Positions 53,361-62,195 are shown, numbered from the stretch's first letter. The stretch: DNA of 64,000 nt from an uncultured Eubacteriales bacterium (GCA_934434925.1 CAKSAC010000005.1:45525-109524), one strand, 5' to 3'. Program-made: numbers and translations. The notes: generated from the sequence alone by a model not told the origin.

Positions 53361-53870
53361 ATGCGTGAGAAACTGACGCCGGAGGAAGAACGCGAGCTGG
53401 ACCTGTTGCTGCAAGATCTGCGCACACACCCGCTGGTCCTTTCCATGCGCAACTATATTCAGCATGGCACCACCACGACCCTCGACCATGCCGAACGCGT
53501 CACGCGGCTTGTCTTTCGCCTGGCGCACGGCCGGCGCGGCATTCGTCTTTCTCCGCTCGTACGGGCGGCGTATCTGCACGATTTTTATCTCTATGACTGG
53601 CATGTTCCCGACCCCGTCCATCCCCACCGCTGGCATGGCTATCATCATGCCGACCGGGCGTGTGAAAATGCCGTCCGCACATTCGGCATCAGCGAATTGG
53701 AGCAAAGCATCATCCGTTCGCACATGTGGCCGCTGAACATTACCCGCCTGCCCCGTTGCCGGGAAGCGTGGATTCTGACGCTGGCCGACAAATACTGCTC
53801 GCTTGCCGAAACTCTCCACCACCGCAAAAGAACCGCCCGAAACCGGAAAAAACCGCCGAAAGACCAATAA
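53361..53870 (+). CDS. HD-domain phosphohydrolase-like protein
   Basis: 169 residues. Metal ligands follow the HD pattern: H in TLDHAERVTR, HD in AYLHDFYLYDWH, H in WHGYHHADR, H in IRSHMWPL and D in TLADKYCSL. The extra paired His after HD suggests a di-metal HD hydrolase acting on a nucleotide or nucleic acid. Substrate unknown. Start ATG 53361 after GAAAGGAGATATT. Its final residues and stop lie within a 27-bp tandem duplication. Confidence 0.85.
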   Translation: MREKLTPEEERELDLLLQDLRTHPLVLSMRNYIQHGTTTTLDHAERVTRLVFRLAHGRRGIRLSPLVRAAYLHDFYLYDWHVPDPVHPHRWHGYHHADRACENAVRTFGISELEQSIIRSHMWPLNITRLPRCREAWILTLADKYCSLAETLHHRKRTARNRKKPPKDQ

Positions 53871-53908
53871 AATCAATATTTGCCGAAAGACCGATAAAAT
53901 CAATATTT
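53855..53908. repeat. 27-bp tandem duplication across the HD gene stop
   Basis: GCCGAAAGACC-R-ATAAAATC... at 53855-53881 and 53882-53908; the stop TAA (53868-53870) is in copy one. Confidence 0.93.
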
Positions 53909-53915
53909 TTCAAAA

Positions 53916-53957
53916 GAAAAAGCAGAGATATCCCTGAATGTTCTCTGCTTTTTCCTT
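53916..53957 (+). terminator. terminator of the HD-domain gene
   Basis: GAAAAAGCAGAGA / TCTCTGCTTTTTC (53916-53928, 53942-53954). Confidence 0.9.
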
Positions 53958-54091
53958 ATTTTGCGTCGGCGGTAGCTTCTTTGCGTCTTCCTTTCTTCCC
54001 GCCGTTTCCTTCCGGGAAAATTCCGAAAACGCAACGTCGGTCGCCGCAGCCTTCCGGGAGCGGCCTTTCGGCACGCCCCGCTTTTATCGCG

Positions 54092-54190
54092 TTTTTCTCT
54101 CCGGGTTTCCCGTTTTTTCGGTCTTTCCGGCTCTTTTTCTCTCCGGGTTTCCCGGTTTTTCGGCCTTTCCGGCCCTTTTTCTCTCCGGGC
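54092..54190. repeat. 42-bp tandem repeat, about 2.4 copies
   Basis: TTTTTCTCTCCGGGTTTCCC and following bases recur at 54092, 54134 and 54176 (partial), ending ~30 bases from the pseudouridine synthase stop. Confidence 0.9.
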
Positions 54191-54219
54191 CGCCGCGCTC
54201 TTCCGAAGAATCCGAACGC

Positions 54220-54879
54220 TCAGCCGTTCTTTCCGCTGTCCGCAAACAGGAGAAATGCCTCTTCCTCCGGCAATGCCTCCCGGAAAGAAAGGCTTTTGCC
54301 CGTCATCGGATGCGGAAAAGAGAGCGCGCAGGCAAAAAGACCGAGAGGAGCCCGTTCGCGCCCGCCGTAGCGCCCGTCTCCGAAGAGCGGCATCCCGCGT
54401 CCGGCAAACTGGGCGCGGATCTGATGCGTGCGCCCGGTTCCGAGCCGGATAGCCACAAGCGAAAAGGTTGCGTTTGCCGTTTTGACGGTTGCCTCGGTGC
54501 GGTAGGTCAGTACCGCTTCCCGCACGCCGCGGCGCGGGCGGGTGACAAGATAGGTCTTGTTTGCCCGGGCATCGCGATAAAGCAGGTCGCGGTATTCGCC
54601 CTCGGGCGGGGTCGGGACCCCGTGTACCACTGCCGCGTATTCCTTGCGGAACCGGCCGGCCTGCAAAGCCGCACTGAGCGCCGCGGCCGCCTCTGCTCCG
54701 CGGGCAAAAACCATCAGCCCCGCCGTCTCACGGTCAAGCCGGTGGACCGACCTGAAATCTCCGCCGCATTCGTTCCGGAGCAATTCGGGCATTCCGCCCG
54801 GGGTTCCTCCCTCCGAGAGAACGCCGCGCGGTTTGAGTGCAACGGCAATAAAATCATCCGAATATATGATTTTCAACAT
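54220..54879 (-). CDS. RluA/RluD-type RNA pseudouridine synthase
   Basis: 219 residues. SVHRLDRETAGLMVFAR contains the catalytic Asp of HRLDxxTxG; FRKEYAAVVHG, TRPRRG and GTGRTHQIRAQFAGRG complete the RluA-family core. It has no S4 domain, which makes a short RluA-like target more likely than RluD. ATG 54879 is chosen because it precedes the family start and follows GATGGGGAAAA; the frame runs open upstream. The exact uridine target is not determinable here. Confidence 0.9.
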   Translation of the reverse strand: MLKIIYSDDFIAVALKPRGVLSEGGTPGGMPELLRNECGGDFRSVHRLDRETAGLMVFARGAEAAAALSAALQAGRFRKEYAAVVHGVPTPPEGEYRDLLYRDARANKTYLVTRPRRGVREAVLTYRTEATVKTANATFSLVAIRLGTGRTHQIRAQFAGRGMPLFGDGRYGGRERAPLGLFACALSFPHPMTGKSLSFREALPEEEAFLLFADSGKNG

Positions 54880-55214
54880 TTTTCCCCATCGTCTTTTCTT
54901 TTTCGCAAGAAACCGCCCGGTGCGCCCGGTCGCGCCGCCAAGAAGGCGGCGCGGGTCTTTTCGGGGTGCCGGAACTTTTTTCAGTATAGCAGATACGGGA
55001 GAAAAACGCAAGCCCGATTTCCGGCCTGTTTCTTCAGACGGCATTTTTGTCGGAACCCGGAAAATTTTCCGTAAAAAAAACGAAATTCCGTAAATTCCCG
55101 CGCGTCGGCTCTTGACAAGCAGATACCGCTATGATATTATATACAGATGGTATACACACGGCGTTGCCCGTGGTTATTCTGCGGCGCAAGCCGCGCCAAA
55201 CAAGGAGGAACTTC
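54880..55214. other. intergenic region with hairpin and hydrogenase promoter
   Basis: About 335 bases between divergent genes. A stable hairpin GCGCCGCC / GGCGGCGC is at 54929-54950; the hydrogenase promoter is at 55112-55140. No gene seen. Confidence 0.75.
55112..55140 (+). promoter_or_regulatory. promoter of the hydrogenase operon
   Basis: TTGACA (55112-55117), 17-base spacer, TATTAT (55135-55140). Confidence 0.8.
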
Positions 55215-55706
55215 ATGGCTCATCTTAACGAGGCGGCTGTCAAAAAGGTCCGGGAGATCTGCGACAGATACGCCGACGAACACACCCCTCTGATGATGAT
55301 TCTCAGCGATATCCAGACGGAATACGGGTATATTCCGGTGGAAGTGCAGGAGATCGTCTCGGAAAAAACCGGAATCTCGGTTGCGGATATCTACGGCGTC
55401 GTCACGTTCTATTCGTTCTTCTCCCTGAAACCGAAGGGAAAGTACATTATCGGTTGCTGTCTCGGCACCGCCTGCTATGTCAAGGGCGCTCAGCAGATTA
55501 TCGACAAGTTCTGCGAATTGCTCGGCATCGCCCCCGGCGAAACGACCGAGGACGGGCTGTTTACCGTGGACGCGCTCCGTTGTATCGGTGCCTGCGGTAT
55601 CGCGCCGGCCGTGTCGATTAACGGCAAGGTCTACCCCAAGATGACGGTTTCCGCTGTGGCCGGAGTCGTGGAAGAATATAAAAAACTCGGAGGTGCGGAA
55701 GCATGA
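55215..55706 (+). CDS. hydC: NuoE-like [2Fe-2S] subunit of NADH-linked hydrogenase (HydC/HndA)
   Basis: 163 residues. The thioredoxin-like [2Fe-2S] fold has Cys pairs in GCCLGTACYVKGA and ALRCIGACGIAP; DIQTEYGYIPVEVQEIVSEKTG is the usual helical N-terminus. It relays electrons with the NuoF-like subunit. Start ATG 55215 after CAAGGAGGAACTTC. The next gene starts four bases before its stop. Confidence 0.93.
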   Translation: MAHLNEAAVKKVREICDRYADEHTPLMMILSDIQTEYGYIPVEVQEIVSEKTGISVADIYGVVTFYSFFSLKPKGKYIIGCCLGTACYVKGAQQIIDKFCELLGIAPGETTEDGLFTVDALRCIGACGIAPAVSINGKVYPKMTVSAVAGVVEEYKKLGGAEA

Positions 55707-57592
55707 ATAAGATCACATCCGGCGCAGAACTTGATAAAAGAATCTGTGCCTGCACCGAAGCGCTGAAAGACAAATTCTCCGGTAAAGACGGCCATCGTGC
55801 CGTGGTGCTTTGCGGCGGAACGGGTTGTCTTTCTTCCCACTCTGCCGAGATCAAGGAGAAATTTGAAGAACTGATTGCCGAGCGCGGGCTTGACGACCAC
55901 GTGAGCGTCAACCAGGTCGGCTGTTTCGGTTTCTGTTCGCAGGGGCCGTTCGTCAAGATTTTCCCGGAAGATACGCTCTACCGTCTCGTCAAAATCGAAG
56001 ACGTGGAAGAGATTGTCGAAAAGGATCTCATCGGCGGCGAGGTCGTGGAGCGCCTGCTCTTCGTCGATCCCGCCACGCAGGAAAAGGTCGCCCGTCAGGA
56101 TGATATCAACTTCTATAAAAAACAGCGCCGGATTGCCCTGCACGGTTGCGGCGTTATCAATCCGGAAGACATCAACGAAGCGCTTGGCTACGGCGCTTAC
56201 AGCGGTTTGCGCCGCGCCCTCTCCATGAAACGGGAAGATGTCATCAAAGAAGTGCTTGACAGCGGCCTGCGCGGCCGTGGCGGCGGCGGATTCCCCACCG
56301 GACGGAAATGGCAGTTTGCCTACGCCCAGCAAAACGACGAAAAATATGTGGTCTGTAACGGTGACGAGGGCGACCCCGGCGCGTTCATGGACCGCTCGAT
56401 TCTGGAAGGCAACCCGCTGGCCGTCATTGAAGGGATGGCCATTGCCGGTTATGCCATCGGAGCCAAAAACGGCTACTTCTATGTCCGCGCCGAATATCCG
56501 ACGGCCGTCCGCCGTCTGCGCCTCGCCCTCCGTCAGGCCAACGAGATCGGCCTGCTCGGCGACAATATTTTCGGTTCCGGGTTCTCTTTTCAGGCACACA
56601 TCCGCCTCGGAGCCGGCGCGTTCGTCTGCGGCGAGGAAACCGCCCTGCTGAACTCGATCGAAGGGATGCGCGGCATGCCCCGCCCCCGTCCGCCGTTCCC
56701 GGCTGTGAAGGGGCTTTGGCAGAAACCGACCATCGTCAACAATGTCGAAACGCTGGCCTGCGTTCCGTATATCCTGCGTGAAGGCGCGGCCAAGTTTGCC
56801 GAATGCGGCACGGAAAAATCCAAAGGCACCAAGGTCTTTGCTCTCGGTGGCAAGGTCAACAACGTCGGCCTTGTCGAGGTTCCGATGGGAACCACCCTGC
56901 GCGAATTGATTTATGATATCGGCGGCGGAATCCCGAACGGCAAAAAGTTCAAAGCCATCCAGACCGGCGGCCCGTCCGGCGGTTGTCTGACCGAAGAATA
57001 TCTGGACGAACCGATTGATTTCGACAATCTCGTGGCCAAAGGCTCCATGATGGGTTCCGGCGGCGCCATCGTCATGGACGAAGACAACTGCATGGTGGAC
57101 GTGGCCAAGTTCTATATGGAATTTATCTGCGATGAATCCTGCGGAAAATGTTCTCCCTGCCGCATCGGCACCAAGCGGATGCTCGAGCTGCTGACCCGCA
57201 TCACGGACGGCAAGGGAACGATGAAAGACCTGGAGGAACTGAAAGCCCTCGGCCAGACCGTCAAGACCAATTCGCTCTGCGCTCTCGGCCAGACGGCCGC
57301 CAACCCGATTCTCTCCACGCTTGCGCATTTTGAGGACGAATACATCGCCCACATCAAAGACAAGAAGTGTCCTGCACATGTCTGCAAGAATCTGATGAAA
57401 TACACCATCGACCGCGATGCCTGTATCGGGTGCGGCCTCTGCGAACGGCAATGCCCCGTCGGCGCTATCCAGAAGACCGATTATACCGCGCCGGGCCACA
57501 AACTGCCTTCCCGCGTGATCGATCCCGACAAGTGCATCAAGTGCGGCCTCTGCATGGCGTCCTGCAAATTCAAAGCCATCAGCAAAGAGTAA
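55703..57592 (+). CDS. hydB: NuoF-like NADH/FMN subunit of hydrogenase (HydB)
   Basis: 629 residues. Domains in order: N-terminal thioredoxin-like [2Fe-2S] (~residues 30-125; CGGTGC, QVGCFGFCSQGP), NADH/FMN domain (GLRGRGGGGFPTGRKW, CNGDEGDPGAFMDRS), SLBB domain, NuoF [4Fe-4S] (ESCGKCSPCRIGT) and a C-terminal two-cluster ferredoxin (CIGCGLCERQCP, CIKCGLCMASCK). The extra N- and C-terminal modules are those of HydB in electron-bifurcating HydABC, not of complex I. Oxidises/reduces NAD(H). Confidence 0.95.
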   Translation: MNKITSGAELDKRICACTEALKDKFSGKDGHRAVVLCGGTGCLSSHSAEIKEKFEELIAERGLDDHVSVNQVGCFGFCSQGPFVKIFPEDTLYRLVKIEDVEEIVEKDLIGGEVVERLLFVDPATQEKVARQDDINFYKKQRRIALHGCGVINPEDINEALGYGAYSGLRRALSMKREDVIKEVLDSGLRGRGGGGFPTGRKWQFAYAQQNDEKYVVCNGDEGDPGAFMDRSILEGNPLAVIEGMAIAGYAIGAKNGYFYVRAEYPTAVRRLRLALRQANEIGLLGDNIFGSGFSFQAHIRLGAGAFVCGEETALLNSIEGMRGMPRPRPPFPAVKGLWQKPTIVNNVETLACVPYILREGAAKFAECGTEKSKGTKVFALGGKVNNVGLVEVPMGTTLRELIYDIGGGIPNGKKFKAIQTGGPSGGCLTEEYLDEPIDFDNLVAKGSMMGSGGAIVMDEDNCMVDVAKFYMEFICDESCGKCSPCRIGTKRMLELLTRITDGKGTMKDLEELKALGQTVKTNSLCALGQTAANPILSTLAHFEDEYIAHIKDKKCPAHVCKNLMKYTIDRDACIGCGLCERQCPVGAIQKTDYTAPGHKLPSRVIDPDKCIKCGLCMASCKFKAISKE

Positions 57593-57604
57593 GGAGAGAA
57601 AACA

Positions 57605-59371
57605 ATGGCAAAAGTAAATATCAAGATCGAAGGCCAGCCCTATCAGGTAGAAGAGGGCCTGACCATTCTGGAAGCCGCCCGGAACTGCGGCTATGAAATC
57701 CCCTCGCTCTGCGCTTTCAATCACGGGGAATGCTCCCGCGGCTCCTGCCGCGTCTGCCTGGTGGAAGCAACCGGCGCGCGCGGACTGGTCGCTTCCTGCG
57801 TTTATCCGGTGGCGGAAGGCATGGAGATCCGCATTTCCACTCCGAAAGCGGCAGAAGCCCGCCGTGCCTCGGTGGAACTTCTCCTTTCCAACCATAACAA
57901 AAACTGCCAGCAATGCTCCAAAAACGGAAATTGCGAACTGCTCCATGTAGCCCGTCTGACCGGTGCGCGCGAAGGGATGTTTGAAGGCGCCAAGACTCCG
58001 GTAACGGTTGACCGTCTGACCCCCTCTATCCAGCGCGACACCTCCAAGTGCATTCTCTGCGGGCGTTGCGTGGAGCGTTGCAAAAATGCCCACGGCCTCG
58101 GGGTGCTTGGATTTGAAAACCGCGGTTTTGCCACCATCGTGGCACCGGCCGGAAACCGTTCTTTCGCCGATTCCCCCTGCATTCTGTGCGGCCAGTGCGT
58201 CAGCGTCTGTCCGACCGGTGCGCTGACGGAAGTCTCCGAAATTGATCGCGTAGACGCGGCCATGGCCGCCGGCAAGCACGTTATCGTCCAGACGGCCCCC
58301 GCCGTCCGCGCCGCCCTCGGGGAAGAATTCGGCATGAAGATCGGAACGCCCGTCACCGGGAAAATGGTCGCCGCCCTTCGCCGTCTCGGTTTCCATAAGG
58401 TTTACGACACCAATTTCGGCGCTGACCTGACCATCATGGAAGAAGCCACCGAATTGCTCGGTCGCGTCAAAAACGGCGGGGTTCTTCCGATGATTACCTC
58501 CTGCTCTCCGGGTTGGATCAACTATGCCGAATACTACTACGGCGATCTGCTCGACCACCTCTCTTCCTGCAAGTCTCCGCATGAAATGGAAGGCGCGATC
58601 ATCAAGTCCTATTACGCCGAAAAGAAGGGAATCGACCCGAAGGATATCTTTGTGGTCTCTATCATGCCCTGCACGGCCAAAAAATTTGAAAAAGAACGCC
58701 CCCAGCTTCAGCATGACGGAATCAAGGATGTTGACGCTGTGCTGACCACCCGCGAACTCGGCGATCTCATCAAGCGTTCGGGCATCAACTTCCAAAAGCT
58801 CCCCGATGAAGAATTTGACCAGGATCTGCTGGGCGATTACAGCGGCGCCGGCGTAATCTTCGGCGTGACCGGCGGCGTGATGGAAGCGGCGCTCCGTACC
58901 GCTTACTTCGTGCTGGAAGGCAAAGAATACAAAGCGATTGAATTCACGGCCGTCCGCGGCTTTGAAGGAATCAAGGAAGCCACCGTCCGCATGGGCGGTA
59001 TGGATGTCCGTGTGGCGATTGCCCACGGGATGAAAAACGCCAAGCCCCTGCTTGACGATATCCGGGCCGGCAAGTCTCCCTACGCCTTTATTGAAATCAT
59101 GGGTTGCCCCGGCGGTTGCGTCAACGGCGGTGGCCAGCCCTTCGTCCGCCCCTCTCTCCTGCCGAACGAGGATCCCGACATTCTGGACACGTATCGGCAA
59201 AAACGTGCCGACGCGCTGTACAGCGAGGATGAACGGCAGACGATCCGCCAATCTCACAACAACCCCCAGATCAAACTTCTGTACGCCGACTTCCTCGGTG
59301 AACCGAATTCCCATCTGGCGCATGAACTCCTCCACACCTCCTACGAGGCGCGGCCGGAGCGTTTCCGTTAA
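57605..59371 (+). CDS. hydA: [FeFe] hydrogenase catalytic subunit, NADH-linked (HydA)
   Basis: 588 residues. N-terminal [2Fe-2S] domain (CSRGSCRVC), His-Cys [4Fe-4S] motif (HNKNCQQCSKNGNC), two-cluster ferredoxin (CILCGRCVERC, CILCGQCVSVC), H-cluster domain with L1 TSCSPGW (Cys300-Ser301), L2 MPCTAKKFEKE and L3 GCPGGCVNGGGQP, then the small-subunit-like tail. It probably makes or consumes H2 as part of a ferredoxin- and NADH-dependent HydABC (group A3). L1 reads TSCSP in place of the textbook TSCCP. Start ATG 57605 after AAGGAGAGAAAACA. Confidence 0.95.
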   Translation: MAKVNIKIEGQPYQVEEGLTILEAARNCGYEIPSLCAFNHGECSRGSCRVCLVEATGARGLVASCVYPVAEGMEIRISTPKAAEARRASVELLLSNHNKNCQQCSKNGNCELLHVARLTGAREGMFEGAKTPVTVDRLTPSIQRDTSKCILCGRCVERCKNAHGLGVLGFENRGFATIVAPAGNRSFADSPCILCGQCVSVCPTGALTEVSEIDRVDAAMAAGKHVIVQTAPAVRAALGEEFGMKIGTPVTGKMVAALRRLGFHKVYDTNFGADLTIMEEATELLGRVKNGGVLPMITSCSPGWINYAEYYYGDLLDHLSSCKSPHEMEGAIIKSYYAEKKGIDPKDIFVVSIMPCTAKKFEKERPQLQHDGIKDVDAVLTTRELGDLIKRSGINFQKLPDEEFDQDLLGDYSGAGVIFGVTGGVMEAALRTAYFVLEGKEYKAIEFTAVRGFEGIKEATVRMGGMDVRVAIAHGMKNAKPLLDDIRAGKSPYAFIEIMGCPGGCVNGGGQPFVRPSLLPNEDPDILDTYRQKRADALYSEDERQTIRQSHNNPQIKLLYADFLGEPNSHLAHELLHTSYEARPERFR

Positions 59372-59375
59372 GCGT

Positions 59376-59410
59376 AAGAGCCGCCGGGTTTCCCGACGGC
59401 TCTTGATTTC
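59376..59410 (+). terminator. hydrogenase operon terminator
   Basis: AAGAGCCG / CGGCTCTT (59376-59383, 59397-59404) with inner CGGG / CCCG pairing; T-run is weak (GATTTCCCC). Confidence 0.7.
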
Positions 59411-59477
59411 CCCGTTTTATCGATTTTTCCGCCTGGTTTCCGGCGGCTCTTTCCTATTCCAAAACAAGGAGAATACC

Positions 59478-60317
59478 ATGAAACGAATTGTAACTATCCA
59501 GGATATTTCCTGCGTCGGAAAATGTTCGCTGACCGTCGCTTTACCGATTCTTTCGGCGATGGGGCTTGAATGCGCCATTCTTCCGACGGCTGTCCTTTCC
59601 ACACACACGATGTTCCGCGGTTATACTTTCCGGGATCTCACCGATGACCTGCCCGGCATTGCCGATCACTGGGAAGCGGAAGGGATCGACTTTGAGGCGA
59701 TCTACACCGGCTATCTCGGTTCCGCGCGTCAATTGGAGATCGTGGAGGATTTCTTCACCCGTTTCGGCAGGTCGGCCTCTATCGTGATCGACCCGGTCAT
59801 GGCCGATAACGGAAAACTCTATCCCGGCTTCACGGAAGCGTTTGCACAGCGGATGGCACTTCTCTGCGCACACGCCGATATCATTCTGCCGAACCTGACC
59901 GAGGCTTCTTACCTGCTCAAAATCCCCTACCCCGGCGATTGTTACACCCGGTCGGATATCGAAGAGATTTTGCGCCGGTTGGCGGCTCTCGGGCCGCGCG
60001 TTGCAGTACTCACCGGCATCAGCTTTGAGCCGGGTCGTCTCGGGGTGATGGCTTACGACAAAGAAAACGACTGCTTCTTTGAGTATTACCGCGAGCGTCT
60101 CCCGGCCGCCTTCCACGGAACCGGAGATATCTTTGCTTCCGCCTTTACCGGCGCGCTGGCGCGCGGCAAGAGCGTACAGGATTCTCTTTGCGTGGCGGTC
60201 GATTATACGGTCGATTGCATTGATCTGACGCTCAGCGACCCGAACCACCGCACCTACGGGGTCAATTTTGAAGAGGCGCTTCCGGCCCTTTGCGCCGCAT
60301 TTGCCCCCGGAAAATAA
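59478..60317 (+). CDS. pdxY: pyridoxal/pyridoxamine kinase
   Basis: 279 residues, ribokinase-like. VTIQDISCVGKCSLTVALPILSAMG is the N-terminus of the PdxK/PdxY branch; FHGTGDIFASAFTGAL holds the catalytic Asp and anion hole, and TVLSTHTMF-like LSTHTMFRGYTF follows the PdxY pattern. It phosphorylates B6 vitamers to feed PLP enzymes such as TrpB2. Start ATG 59478 after AACAAGGAGAATACC. Monocistronic; the terminator at 60373-60414 follows. Confidence 0.9.
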   Translation: MKRIVTIQDISCVGKCSLTVALPILSAMGLECAILPTAVLSTHTMFRGYTFRDLTDDLPGIADHWEAEGIDFEAIYTGYLGSARQLEIVEDFFTRFGRSASIVIDPVMADNGKLYPGFTEAFAQRMALLCAHADIILPNLTEASYLLKIPYPGDCYTRSDIEEILRRLAALGPRVAVLTGISFEPGRLGVMAYDKENDCFFEYYRERLPAAFHGTGDIFASAFTGALARGKSVQDSLCVAVDYTVDCIDLTLSDPNHRTYGVNFEEALPALCAAFAPGK

Positions 60318-60372
60318 GCCGCGCCGGGCAAGCGGCCGATAAATGGCCGATAGAATAACAAACTTCACGCAA

Positions 60373-60414
60373 AAAACGGCATCCGACGGAATTTCCGGGG
60401 GGTGCCGTTTTCGT
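60373..60414. terminator. bidirectional terminator between pdxY and oadG-like gene
   Basis: AAAACGGCA / TGCCGTTTT (60373-60381, 60403-60411) with T-runs on both strands. Confidence 0.85.
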
Positions 60415-60476
60415 GATATCCGCCCAAAACCCCGGGCGCAGATATTTTTCGCGGGTGAAAACCCGGCCGGGCGGCC

Positions 60477-60617
60477 TTATTTATCCTTACGGTTCCGCGC
60501 GGCGGAGATTTTTGTCAGCAGGATCATCGAAAGGATAATGACCCCCGTTACGATAAAAATACCCGCCATTCCCTTCGCCATAATGGGGAGTGTGTTCAGA
60601 AAAGCGTCAAAATTCAT
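60477..60617 (-). CDS. OadG-related small membrane subunit (46 residues)
   Basis: A very short gene: ATG 60617 to TAA 60477. MNFDAFLNTLPIMAKGMAGI starts the protein, one membrane helix follows (FIVTGVIILSMILLTKI), then a basic tail AARNRKDK. GAGGTGG lies four bases before the ATG, and it begins nine bases after the oadB stop. Size, single helix and position match the OadG-like small subunits that sit next to OadB in clostridial sodium-pumping decarboxylases. It is likely to stabilise OadB. Confidence 0.85.
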   Translation of the reverse strand: MNFDAFLNTLPIMAKGMAGIFIVTGVIILSMILLTKISAARNRKDK

Positions 60618-60626
60618 ACCGCCACC

Positions 60627-61733
60627 TCACGCAATCAAATTCAGAATCAGCCCGCCGGCAATCACCGAGGCAATCTGCCCCGATACATTCACGCCGATCG
60701 AATGCATCAGCAAAAAGTTCTCGGGGTCTTCCTGCAAACCCATTTTGTGCACCACCCGCGCCGACATCGGGAAGGCCGATATCCCCGCCGCGCCGATCAT
60801 CGGATTGATCTTCCGATCTTTCGGGAGAAAGAGGTTGATGCATTTGGCAACGAGAACGCCGCCCGCCGTATCAAAGACAAACGCGACAAGGCCGAGGCCG
60901 AGAATCAGGAGCGTTTCGGGTTTCAGAAAATCCTCCGCTTTCATCTGGGCGGCAATCGTGATACCGAGAAAGAGCGTCACAAGGTTGGAAAGGACTTTTT
61001 GTGCGGTTTCGGAAAGCGAATCCAGCACGCCGCATTCCCGGATCAGATTGCCAAACATTAAGAAGCCGACCAGCGCCACGCTGTGCGGGGAAACAAGGCC
61101 GGTGATAATCGTGATGACAATCGGGAAGAGTATCTTGGTCGTTTTGGAAATCGAATGCTGTTGATACCGCATCCGGATCCGCCGCTCGTTTTGGGTGGTC
61201 AGGAGCCGGATGACCGGGGGTTGCACCAGCGGCACCAGCGCCATGTATGAATATGCCGCCACCATGATGGCCCCAAGATACTTTGATCCCAGATAATTGG
61301 CGACAAAAATCGAGGTCGGACCGTCCGCCGCGCCGATAATCCCGATTGAGGCGGCATCTTTAAGATCGAAACCGAACAGCACCGCCATGCTGAGCGTGAA
61401 AAATATGCCGAATTGCGCCGCCGCCCCGAAGATCATCAGTTTCGGGTTGGTGAGAAGCGGCTCAAAGTCAATCATTGCCCCGATACCGACGAAGAGCAGG
61501 AGCGGAAAAAGCTCGTTAGCCACGCCGGCGCCGAACAGCACCGTCAGAACGCCCCCTTCGCCGACCGCGCCGGAAAGCGGCAGGTTGACAAGAATCGCGC
61601 CGAACCCCAGCGGCAATAAAAGGGTCGGTTCCATTTGCTTTTTGATTGCCAGATAGATGAGCAGTCCGCCAATGACCCACATGACGGCCTGTTGCCAGGT
61701 GATATTGGTCACATTTGAAAATAAATCCGCCAT
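60627..61733 (-). CDS. oadB: sodium-pumping decarboxylase beta subunit (OadB/MmdB/GcdB type)
   Basis: 368 residues with nine or more membrane segments. Conserved pump motifs: GVANELFPLLLFVGIGAMIDFEPLL, IGIIGAADGPTSIFV (Asp used for Na+ coupling), FDTAGGVLVAK and HSIGVNVSGQIASVIAGG. It exports Na+ using energy from decarboxylation of a carboxybiotin made by a partner alpha subunit. Neither a carboxyltransferase nor a biotin carrier gene is nearby, so the substrate (oxaloacetate, methylmalonyl-CoA or glutaconyl-CoA) is unknown. Start ATG 61733 after CGGAGGAATT. Confidence 0.93.
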   Translation of the reverse strand: MADLFSNVTNITWQQAVMWVIGGLLIYLAIKKQMEPTLLLPLGFGAILVNLPLSGAVGEGGVLTVLFGAGVANELFPLLLFVGIGAMIDFEPLLTNPKLMIFGAAAQFGIFFTLSMAVLFGFDLKDAASIGIIGAADGPTSIFVANYLGSKYLGAIMVAAYSYMALVPLVQPPVIRLLTTQNERRIRMRYQQHSISKTTKILFPIVITIITGLVSPHSVALVGFLMFGNLIRECGVLDSLSETAQKVLSNLVTLFLGITIAAQMKAEDFLKPETLLILGLGLVAFVFDTAGGVLVAKCINLFLPKDRKINPMIGAAGISAFPMSARVVHKMGLQEDPENFLLMHSIGVNVSGQIASVIAGGLILNLIA

Positions 61734-62195
61734 AATTCCTCCGTATTATTCAGAGATATACAAAAATATCGCATACCCCTTGCCATATCAGCATCGCCGT
61801 GGTATACTATACAAGGTGAACTTCGGCACGGCCGGTTCCGTTAACCCGGTCTCTTCGGGTCGCGCACCGCATATTGTAGCACATCTGCGCCTCTTTTTCA
61901 AGCGAAAAAGCGCGAAAAGCGCAAATTTGTTGCCGGCCTGTGCCGCAAAGATGCAGAAGGCAGAACTTCTGCCGCACCAAACGAATATAACATTCTCTCT
62001 GTTTCGGAACATGCGGAAAAATCTGTGCGCCATCTTCGCGCCGTCTTCGGCATGGCACCTCCGGCAGTACCGGAAGCGGCCTGCATTTCATTTCGCAGGC
62101 ATGCGGAAAAGGCCGGGAGAATGAAAAATATAGGGTCCATCAACCGGAGGCCGGCAGCCGCCTGTCTCCAATATCGAAATCTGAACGGAGAAATT
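61734..62195. other. long leader region of the Na/Pi cotransporter gene
   Basis: About 460 bases between divergent oadB and the cotransporter gene. The plus-strand promoter at 61780-61808 implies a ~380-base 5' leader. The segment includes a perfect hairpin GGCAGAACTTCTGCC (61950-61964) and GCGCGAAAAGCGC (61911-61923). I recognise no known riboswitch family. Confidence 0.6.
61780..61808 (+). promoter_or_regulatory. promoter of the Na/Pi cotransporter gene
   Basis: TTGCCA (61780-61785), 17-base spacer, TATACT (61803-61808). Confidence 0.7.

Larger units (their letters stand above)
53871..54219. other. intergenic region with terminator and repeats
   Basis: About 350 bases between converging HD-domain and pseudouridine synthase genes. 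It holds the second 27-bp copy, a terminator, and a 42-bp tandem repeat; no gene is evident. Confidence 0.75.

Noticed and set aside
53938..55074. 378-codon plus-strand frame over the pseudouridine synthase
   Set aside because: Overlaps a terminator and 42-bp repeats and is antisense to a gene with a clear catalytic motif.
55631..59335. Open frame of 1234 codons on the minus strand opposite the hydrogenase genes
   Set aside because: It is antisense to three well-supported genes, has no domain and low-complexity composition; codon bias of GC-rich genes keeps this frame open.
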